Positions 24,701-30,809 of a DNA stretch of 30,809 nucleotides are shown here, one piece after another. Origin of the DNA: Chloroflexota bacterium. Its GTDB lineage: Bacteria; Chloroflexota; Anaerolineae; J102. The number at the start of each line of letters is the position of its first letter. Positions within the stretch are counted from its first letter, which is position 1. Where the stretch lies: positions 1 through 30,809 of the forward strand of contig PIVW01000012.1 of assembly GCA_003353825.1 (NCBI GenBank), in the 5' to 3' direction. The translations under genes were made by a program, and so were the position numbers. The notes below the pieces were generated by a model that saw only the letters and a list, made by a program, of their open reading frames with translations, was not told the DNA's origin and made no database searches.

Positions 24701-27700
24701 GTGCGCGAAATATATTTGCTCGACACGTTGTATGTAGATATCGACACAATGGGCATGGTGAGTGCGCTCAGTGAGTGGGCGCGCGATATGGACGCGGTCG
24801 GTCAATTCGCCGGGGGAAATCTCGAGGCCCACTTAGCCATGCAACTCATGCACAAGGTCCTAGGGTCTCTGGGATCGGGCTTCAAAAAACTGATTAGTTC
24901 TGGCAGCGGTATGGCTGACGCCGAAGCTCTGAACATAACAGAAAATGAACTGGCTGCGCTAGAAGAATCGGATCCCAGTATGTTTAATATTGCTAACAAT
25001 TTGGCTAGCAAAGGTTGGATGACCATAGTCAAAGACTCCCGAGAACCTTCACTGAGCATGACGGCCAGTGAAGATGGAGATATTGCTTCTGTCGTGGAAA
25101 AGAATGCCATAGAAGATGGCCTCCCCGACGCTGAGGTGTCAGAAGTGGCAGGCTCTTCCGGTAAATGGGCCGTGGCTGGCTCCATCGTTCTCCAGGTGTT
25201 TTTAACCGCCGCCTTCATTGCTGTCGTGTGGATGACCTATGCAAGTCAGGCGAAGGGTCTGCAGGGCATACAAAAGGATGTAGCCCTGTCGCAGGCCATC
25301 GCCGCGACCATTATGCTCAGTATCCTGTTGATCATCGGTGTGATTGTGGCCATAGCCGCCGCGGCCCTCGCCTCCACCGGCGTTGGCGTCCTGGTCGAAG
25401 TTGCCATTTTCGTCATACTCTATCTGATCGTCGCTGCCTTCACCGGCGACTGGAACCCTTTAGATACCTATAGCCATATCACCGAGTGGTTATCCGGATT
25501 GCTTCTCAAGTACGAGCTATTGGCCGAAGTCGGGGATGATGCCGTCGCCTCGAGCCCATTGCAAATGACGATGGAAACAAATTCGAAGGTAACCACCGGT
25601 CCTATACCCGGCAACATGTTCCAGATGAGCCTCACTTTGTCGACGACCCTCTCCATGAATCCAGACCGACCGGTGGACAGTAACTTCTTTAGATATGACA
25701 ATGCTCGCAAAGGCAACAAGAATGATGTAAAAGCCAGTTGGGGTTATGCCCGCTGGGAACAACATAAGGATACACCCACCTACCTTAGCTACTACTATGT
25801 GACACACGCCCCCTTGCGCTTCGGGAAAGATTCTGACGGTCTGACCAACTGTGATAGCCAACTCAGAAAAGACGACACCAAGAACTGCTATAGCCAAAAC
25901 ACCCTGAGCTTCAAAGCGGCGCACGCAGGGCGCAATACCGGTATCCCCTATTACGCTTCGTTAGAGACCTATCTCAAGTATGAAAAATGTTGGTGGGATG
26001 TTATAGGTTTTACCTGCTCTACTGACATGAACCATACAGACAGCACTGACGATAGCTCTATGCAGACCGAGACCCTTGCTTATTTCTACATCGATGTCAT
26101 CCCGGACAATCTGGATACCCTCTTCACCTGGAATGTACACAACCCGGTCAGCGACACTACCTATGCTGATTTCAATGTGGATCAAGACAACGACGATCTG
26201 AGCGACACCCAAGAGAGTTCGTTGGGCACAGACGCTACTAAGTGGGACACAGATGGTGACGGCTTGAGCGACGGTTGGGAACACGAGAACGGCTCTACCT
26301 CGCCAACCCTCTTCGACACAGATGCCGATGGTTTGAGCGACGGCCAAGAGATATCTCTGGGCACGTCGCCCACAACCAGCGACACCGATACCGACGGCCT
26401 ACTCGACGGCGAAGAAGTCTGTTATGTCAATAGTAGCGGCAACCGGGTCGGCGGCTGGAAAGTGCACCAGTTAGGAGATTACTGGGTATGTTCGAATCCC
26501 AAGATCGCAGACTTCGATGGCGATGGCCTGACCGACGACCTGGAAAAAGAAGCCGGCCTCAGCCCTTACGCTCCAGACACAGCCCCTGAGCTACGCGTCG
26601 ATCCCACCCCCAGCATTTACCACAACGGCGGTATTGTCACAATACTGAAGGCGGGTGATCCACTTTCGGTGACGGTCAAACTGAATAATACAACGGCGAA
26701 CAGTATCGATAACCCATTACTTCTGGATTATGCCACCAATGATTTGGTCAATACACGTGCAGTGTCACAAACAGGTTCATTGGGTTACGTACCTACAACA
26801 CCGGTCACAACATCGAGTGGACTGGAATGGGATCTTTCATCGAATCCGTTACATTCCATTGAGATCATGACCTCCACTCTGTCATCGCAAGTGGATCCCA
26901 CCATCACACAGTCGCAGATCACGACCATGCAAGCGACTACAATTTACACCGACCAAACTACCAATCAGGCGAAGACCATTACACGAACAGTACCCATCAT
27001 CATCGACGAAGATGTTCCCAGCTCGACCATTGCCGAACCTGCCAATACCGCGACCAGCCAGGCTATCAAGGGCACGGCCTTTACCACCGGCGGCAGTGCC
27101 ACAGATCCCACTTCCTGGCCGGCAGTCGTCGACGTACGCGTTACAGGTGACAACAGCTATGATAACGGCTGGCAGACCGCCAACGGAGATACCAACTGGA
27201 CCTGGACCTGGACACCCCTGCCGGCGGACGGTGTCTACACTGTGCAGAGCCGCGCAACAGACTATGTCAGTAACGTGGAAACGCCAGGTTCGGGTACCGT
27301 GGTCATTGTCGATAACACCGCACCCGGCGCCAGTTTCAGCAACCTCACTGATGGCGAGGCCCTGACACGTGTACGCGGTAACCGGGTTTTGATACAAGGC
27401 GATGCCACAGACCTGCTGTCCGGAGCATCACAAGTGTCCGGGTTGCAGGTCGTTCAGATCAGCATCGATCGCCGGCCCTGGCAGAATGTCTACGAACATC
27501 TCTCTCCGCCACACCCTGAAACCGCCACCTGGAGTCATAGCTGGACCGTCAATGCAGCCTCCTATGGCTCACACACATTAGGCGTACGAGGGGTCGATGC
27601 CCTGGGCAACATCGCTGATGCCACCGAGATCACGGTCATCATCGACACCCTGCCCCCCACCGACATGTGGTCCAACTACCAGACAGACCTGGTGGCTGGC

Positions 27701-30700
27701 CAATCCTTCGAACTACTAGGCCATGCCGACGACGAGGGCAACGTCCCCCTACCGGCAAGACCTTACGAACTTGAGAATTTCGTAGACTCGGTGATCTCGG
27801 CCACCGTTATGCTTATGCCCGAGATCTACACCGATACCCAAAACATGAACGTGCAGTGGTTGGGCGACATCGACGGCGATGCCCGAGCCGATCTGGCCGT
27901 GGGTATGCCCTCGGCAACCGTGGGCACTAACAAGAACACCGGCCGGGTAGCCATTGTCTACGGCCAACCTGGTGGCTGGCCCCTTCCCTCAGACTCGGTG
28001 GCCCTGGCCGATGCCGTGGGCTCCTTTGTCGGCTCCGGCGCCGGCGTGCAATTGGGCGCCGTGGTAGCCCCCGCCGGCGACACCAATGCCGATGGCCTCA
28101 GCGACTACTGGATCGGCGATCCCACCAATGTCCAGGCCTACCTGGTCTACGGGCAGGTAAACGCTCTGGGTAAAGACTTCGCCCCAACGACGCTCAGTCA
28201 GACCAGCAACAACTCGAAAGGCAAGATCTTCACGGCCAAACAGGGCCAGGTGGGTGATTGGCTCGCCTCTGCCGGTGATGTGGACGGTGACGGCTTCGAT
28301 GAGATGCTGGTTGGTGTAACCGGACTCGGTGGCGGTGCCGGCAACGTTTACCTGGTCAAAGGCCGTTCCGCTACCAGCACCTCCGGCACACAATTCGTCG
28401 ACACGCTCAGCGGTTCCGCTGCTGTATCCATGGAGTACTTCCAGATAGACAATAGTGGCGCCGTGGCAACAGGCGTGGGTGATGTCAACGGCGACCAATA
28501 CGATGATTTCGTGATCGCCGACCCCAATAACAGCTTCGGCGCCAGCCAGGCGGCCGTCTATCTCTTCCTCGGTCCCGTGACCTGGCGCGGCACCGGCGTG
28601 ACTGGTGCTTTGAACCCACTCACCACTGCCAATGCCAGTTTTATCGGCGACAGCGGCGCTTTGGTCGGGTCACAGGTCGTCGCTCTGGGTGATGTCAATG
28701 GTGATACGCTGCCCGATTTCGCTTACAGCAGCGCCGATGCCCCCCGCATTGTCTACGGACGCAGTTCCGGCTGGGGTATGGGTATGAGCGCCAGTGTCAG
28801 CTTCAATGGTTACACACCCGCTCCCAACAACTTCATCGCCGCAGTCGGTGATGTCAACGTGGATGGGCTCAATGATATCCTGCTCGGCGCCACCGGTGGC
28901 GGCAACCGCTCCTACCTCGTGCATGGCTCCGCCGATCTGGCCACCAACCAGCCGGTGCAGGCTCAGATCAGTGGTGTTTCCAGCGCCGCTTCTGCGCCCT
29001 ACGCCGCCGGTGCTGACCTCAACTGTGATCTCTCTTCTGACCTCCTGCTAGTCCCGATCGGTGAATACACCGTGCAAGCAGCGGCAGGTAGTGGACTGAA
29101 ACTGGATTCGCTTACACTGGCCTTCAACGAACAGGGCAAATGGATAGGCGCTGCCCCTCGACCTCGGGCGCTGGGCAATCTCCCCACCATTGGGGCTCCT
29201 GCCGGTCCTCAGGCAAGCCAAATGTTGTCAGCAGCCGGCGTACAAGCAACTACAGCCGATGACAGCCTCACCACCAACGGCCTCGCCTTCCGCATCTACA
29301 GCAACAACATCAGCGACTGGATCCCCGATTCCGCAATGGTGGGTGATTGGGATGGCGACAGTAAGTCGGATATCGCAGGTTGGACGGGTTCAGCCTGGAG
29401 CACCTGGCACGCCGATGGTCTCAGTAGCGACGAGGTGAACTTTAGTGAGTATACCAATGACATACCCTCGGCTGTAACCGGCAGCGCCAACCGTATCCAG
29501 GGTGACTTCGACGGCGATGGCCTCGACGACCTGGCTGTGTGGGATGGCTCCGCCTGGCAGTTCGTACGAGCGACCGGGGCATCTGGCACAAGCTTCGGCT
29601 TCGCCAGCGTTACCAGCGACTTAGGTGCCTTGGCGAGTGGTGACACGTCCATGATGTTCCTCGGCGATTTCGACGGCGATAACAAGACCGACATCGCCGG
29701 TTGGGATGGCAGTGCCTGGACCACCTACATCTCTACAGGCACCAGTTCTGCATTCAATTTCACCAGCGTCACCAACAACCTGGGCACCTTGGTCAGTGGA
29801 GATGCCACAGCCTTGATCCCGGGCGACTTCGATGGCGATAACAAGGGAGATGTGGCCTCACGAGCCTCAGACACTGGCAGTTGGGTGGTCTGGATCAACC
29901 AGGGCGTCTCTGCTAGCGCCTTGACCTTCCAGCAAGTTACTAATAACAGCCTTGGCTTTGCCGTCGACAGCACCGTTGCCAGAACAGCGGCCGACTTCAG
30001 TGGCGATGGCAAGGATGATGTCTTAGCCTTACTCGGTTCAGAATTCAGCGTCTGGCTCTCTACCGCCAGTGCTGGAACTGCAGCCGTACCCTTCCGGGTG
30101 GTTGATGCAAATGCCAAGCAGTTCGGTGGTAGTTTCACCACCGACACCCTCATCGGCGATTTCGACGGCGACGGCAAAGCGGATTATGCTTCGCTCGACT
30201 CGGCCCAGACGGGTTGGGTGTTCCAGTTGGCCGCTCTCGCCACCAACCGCTTTGTGGATGACGATTACTGCTCCACTTGCGCCAACGACGGCTATACCTG
30301 GGGCGTCGATGCTTTCTCGACCCTCCAAAGTGCGCTTGATGCCAGCTGGTTCGCCGATATCATCGACGTGCAACCGGGTATCTACAGTTCGGCAATCATT
30401 CATGCCGGCCAGGATGACCTCATCTTGCAGGGCACCGACCCCGACGCGGTCTTCCTTGACGCGAACGGTGGTACAGGTATCAAGATTCTACCGGCGGGCG
30501 AAGTCTCCAATATCTATCCTAACATCGAAAATGTTACGATCCAGAACTTCACCATCCGTAATGCCGACACCGGCATCGAACTGAATTATGGTGGACGCAC
30601 CGCCACTGATCCTGATGTAGGTGATAGCCGCAACGTCGAGATCAAAAACGTCCTCTTCTACCAGGACATCGCCAGCAGCACCGCCATCAAGGCACTCAGT

Positions 30701-30809
30701 TCGGCGGTTTGGATTCATGACAATACGCTTGTCTCCAATGCCCCTGGCGTCACCCTCATTCACAGCACGCCAGGTGCACTGACGAAAAACTACATGTTCC
30801 TGCAAGACA
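21710..30809 (+). CDS. Giant multidomain surface protein 2, partial at right edge
   Basis: The frame from the ATG at 21710 was read at many points and stays open to the window edge (at least 3033 residues, stop not reached). It is a divergent paralogue of giant protein 1. The order is signal peptide (about 1-28), LolA/LppX-like domain (29-262; shared PRA, NLGK, GELW..GLP.R, YD.QV.M), membrane hairpin (309-358, RKRR turn), Asp-rich block (about 421-530), the shared unrecognised region (531-1150), membrane segments (1153-1245), second Asp-rich block (1486-1624), Ig-like domains (about 1765-1985), a seven-blade FG-GAP propeller (2052-2447), six further Asp-rich repeats (2545-2840) absent from protein 1, then a YCSTC-headed beta-helix (from 2850). 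By homology it should continue into lectin-like or Ig-like domains. It probably acts at the cell surface with or instead of protein 1. Confidence 0.9.
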   Translation, partial: MYHSRRLVLFALSLLITLAISGGLVLALNNPVQSDPKDAILATFERARSQDSYHVVADIEQTMIPRAMVANLGKSDKTSAMRILGDVAQGTKVDGSPDQRARMQFYAGAGQAPVEMMIAGDEAFVGYQGKWLKVDDPMSGVAPGADYLGYLVAVENVSEAEIVNTAEGSFSRYTFSINGETYAEYQRQRTQEQLAGQLPNGVEIQPHPVHMAMSGDGELWIDSEGLPKRQILSLSMPGVSERYDAQVEMIIDFSRYGDPIPALQAPEPSGEAGALVMPESPPVDSETAGAASNNVSIEAMAAPLRPLVPVAIPSLIALPLLVLAVLLVRKRRTIYVAIVSTLIVMMVVQPLLQAGQFTRFDSHRAEASPLASALSKVGAMPASQTSVMNAATIEDLASVAQSDLQDCHSLHVADGSQPTGDDDGDGLTNETEWCLGTDYTLADTDLDTIADNVELAGFTYSDTVWTSDPQQADSNNDGMSDKDEWNPTLTDPSYNGTDTFTDHDSDGVPNLWDDDNDGDGVKDSQDNSPYSVMPFRPSFDINVTGHNTDTAVYVDVQIQPEEDSHLRFSLTSLDWPSDDQGQIQDLDNSTDDIKLIPVLAIKGTISPTLSHKYGIAVSQLPDDGINIAFDYSIWVPLQPVVETGNISAFSARLAFVSAEVDFGLNLYDGKMLWITQAALDSCVAGSVISAKTGDPVPDACASISTESSIIASYTEDWIRVTGLSVSEYKDVEVGLFGTSAPVTSSDANTPDEDTTLFTLMSAGLAGSFLYYMNPDLDTMDTNFSDPGASSPFAPTWGIDPTTMLVEVDHFTHLDEALATTTQTNTVALLDSLSTSSPDGVECTVNTTGQYTPTVAMAYQDTRGAMDLSSSKMTIVNGRQAVQSSASVQFTARLAEMPVFTLRQVQLNSYACEIGDDGAATWATLSSNGALDEVSRRYPNQSQQRWMGMVQQIFVAYYTGRSNIMSVNGQLSSSVGETAPTDAFSGFVDETSFSMPDYVREIYLLDTLYVDIDTMGMVSALSEWARDMDAVGQFAGGNLEAHLAMQLMHKVLGSLGSGFKKLISSGSGMADAEALNITENELAALEESDPSMFNIANNLASKGWMTIVKDSREPSLSMTASEDGDIASVVEKNAIEDGLPDAEVSEVAGSSGKWAVAGSIVLQVFLTAAFIAVVWMTYASQAKGLQGIQKDVALSQAIAATIMLSILLIIGVIVAIAAAALASTGVGVLVEVAIFVILYLIVAAFTGDWNPLDTYSHITEWLSGLLLKYELLAEVGDDAVASSPLQMTMETNSKVTTGPIPGNMFQMSLTLSTTLSMNPDRPVDSNFFRYDNARKGNKNDVKASWGYARWEQHKDTPTYLSYYYVTHAPLRFGKDSDGLTNCDSQLRKDDTKNCYSQNTLSFKAAHAGRNTGIPYYASLETYLKYEKCWWDVIGFTCSTDMNHTDSTDDSSMQTETLAYFYIDVIPDNLDTLFTWNVHNPVSDTTYADFNVDQDNDDLSDTQESSLGTDATKWDTDGDGLSDGWEHENGSTSPTLFDTDADGLSDGQEISLGTSPTTSDTDTDGLLDGEEVCYVNSSGNRVGGWKVHQLGDYWVCSNPKIADFDGDGLTDDLEKEAGLSPYAPDTAPELRVDPTPSIYHNGGIVTILKAGDPLSVTVKLNNTTANSIDNPLLLDYATNDLVNTRAVSQTGSLGYVPTTPVTTSSGLEWDLSSNPLHSIEIMTSTLSSQVDPTITQSQITTMQATTIYTDQTTNQAKTITRTVPIIIDEDVPSSTIAEPANTATSQAIKGTAFTTGGSATDPTSWPAVVDVRVTGDNSYDNGWQTANGDTNWTWTWTPLPADGVYTVQSRATDYVSNVETPGSGTVVIVDNTAPGASFSNLTDGEALTRVRGNRVLIQGDATDLLSGASQVSGLQVVQISIDRRPWQNVYEHLSPPHPETATWSHSWTVNAASYGSHTLGVRGVDALGNIADATEITVIIDTLPPTDMWSNYQTDLVAGQSFELLGHADDEGNVPLPARPYELENFVDSVISATVMLMPEIYTDTQNMNVQWLGDIDGDARADLAVGMPSATVGTNKNTGRVAIVYGQPGGWPLPSDSVALADAVGSFVGSGAGVQLGAVVAPAGDTNADGLSDYWIGDPTNVQAYLVYGQVNALGKDFAPTTLSQTSNNSKGKIFTAKQGQVGDWLASAGDVDGDGFDEMLVGVTGLGGGAGNVYLVKGRSATSTSGTQFVDTLSGSAAVSMEYFQIDNSGAVATGVGDVNGDQYDDFVIADPNNSFGASQAAVYLFLGPVTWRGTGVTGALNPLTTANASFIGDSGALVGSQVVALGDVNGDTLPDFAYSSADAPRIVYGRSSGWGMGMSASVSFNGYTPAPNNFIAAVGDVNVDGLNDILLGATGGGNRSYLVHGSADLATNQPVQAQISGVSSAASAPYAAGADLNCDLSSDLLLVPIGEYTVQAAAGSGLKLDSLTLAFNEQGKWIGAAPRPRALGNLPTIGAPAGPQASQMLSAAGVQATTADDSLTTNGLAFRIYSNNISDWIPDSAMVGDWDGDSKSDIAGWTGSAWSTWHADGLSSDEVNFSEYTNDIPSAVTGSANRIQGDFDGDGLDDLAVWDGSAWQFVRATGASGTSFGFASVTSDLGALASGDTSMMFLGDFDGDNKTDIAGWDGSAWTTYISTGTSSAFNFTSVTNNLGTLVSGDATALIPGDFDGDNKGDVASRASDTGSWVVWINQGVSASALTFQQVTNNSLGFAVDSTVARTAADFSGDGKDDVLALLGSEFSVWLSTASAGTAAVPFRVVDANAKQFGGSFTTDTLIGDFDGDGKADYASLDSAQTGWVFQLAALATNRFVDDDYCSTCANDGYTWGVDAFSTLQSALDASWFADIIDVQPGIYSSAIIHAGQDDLILQGTDPDAVFLDANGGTGIKILPAGEVSNIYPNIENVTIQNFTIRNADTGIELNYGGRTATDPDVGDSRNVEIKNVLFYQDIASSTAIKALSSAVWIHDNTLVSNAPGVTLIHSTPGALTKNYMFLQD
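27863..29050 (+). other. Seven-blade FG-GAP propeller in giant protein 2
   Basis: Motifs start at residues 2052, 2123, 2189, 2257, 2327, 2380 and 2435: GDIDGDARAD, GDTNADGLSD, GDVDGDGFDE, GDVNGDQYDD, GDVNGDTLPD, GDVNVDGLND and ADLNCDLSSD. The seventh blade carries a cysteine where glycine is usual. Blade count and order match giant protein 1. Confidence 0.85.
29342..30220 (+). repeat. Six-unit Asp-rich repeat array specific to giant protein 2
   Basis: Units start at 29342, 29501, 29663, 29822, 29990 and 30155, with spacings of 53, 54, 53, 56 and 55 codons. The core is GDFDGDxKxDxAxWDGSAW. The unit differs from the FG-GAP blades just upstream by its regular length and its WDGSAW tail, resembling VCBS/FG-GAP-like repeats. 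Giant protein 1 passes directly from propeller to beta-helix, so this array was gained here or lost there. Confidence 0.85.
30251..30809 (+). other. Cys-headed beta-helix, truncated by window edge
   Basis: The header VDDDYCSTCANDGYTW (C2854/C2857) is followed by AFSTLQSALDA and VQPGIYSS, then helix turns such as VTIQNFTIRNADTG. It is nearly the same header as module 2 of giant protein 1 (YCATCANDGYTWGVDAF), evidence that these modules are copied between the two genes. Confidence 0.75.

Overview
The window looks like part of a chromosome from a filamentous or environmental Chloroflexota bacterium (Anaerolineae/Caldilineae-like). This is inferred from the style of the giant secreted proteins (thrombospondin-3-like, Ig-like, FG-GAP, beta-helix and LamG modules in one chain), from a chain ending in a short hydrophobic-proline tail, from the NarL-type two-component pair, and from the small palindromic and heptameric intergenic repeats. 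No rRNA, tRNA or other phylogenetic marker is present, so the assignment is tentative. No mobile element, CRISPR array or RNA gene was found.

Region 1 (about 1-3.6 kb, + strand) is a small sugar or polyol catabolic cassette: a zinc-dependent medium-chain alcohol/polyol dehydrogenase, an FGGY carbohydrate kinase and a HAD phosphatase. Oxidation of a sugar alcohol, phosphorylation of the ketose or acid, and clearing of a sugar phosphate would fit together, but the substrate cannot be read from the sequence. Region 2 (3.8-4.7 kb) is a DMT/EamA-type exporter. It converges on region 3 (4.86-6.74 kb, - strand), a NarL/LuxR response regulator and its histidine kinase, which overlap by an ATGA. The gap between regions 2 and 3 holds two small palindromes.

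Region 4 (7.3 kb to the right edge) is 76% of the window and is the striking part. Two giant paralogous surface proteins stand in tandem. The first is complete (GTG start at 7305, 4521 residues). The second starts at 21710 and runs open past the right edge (at least 3033 residues). Both have a signal peptide, a LolA/LppX-like N-terminal domain, a two-helix membrane hairpin with a basic cytoplasmic turn, an Asp-rich calcium-binding block, a roughly 570-620-residue region I do not recognise, a second membrane segment, a second Asp-rich block, Ig-like domains, a seven-blade FG-GAP propeller, and beta-helix modules each opened by a DDDYCxTCxNDG-type Cys pair. The first continues through LamG, CBM9-like, DUF11-like and Ig-like domains. 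The second has an extra six-unit Asp-rich repeat array inserted after the propeller.

The kinase/regulator pair is transcribed away from the giant genes across a 561-bp gap. That gap holds a good sigma70-type promoter and a consensus ribosome binding site for the first giant gene. A plausible but unproven reading is that the two-component system senses a surface or envelope condition and controls this calcium-dependent, carbohydrate-binding adhesin or matrix system.
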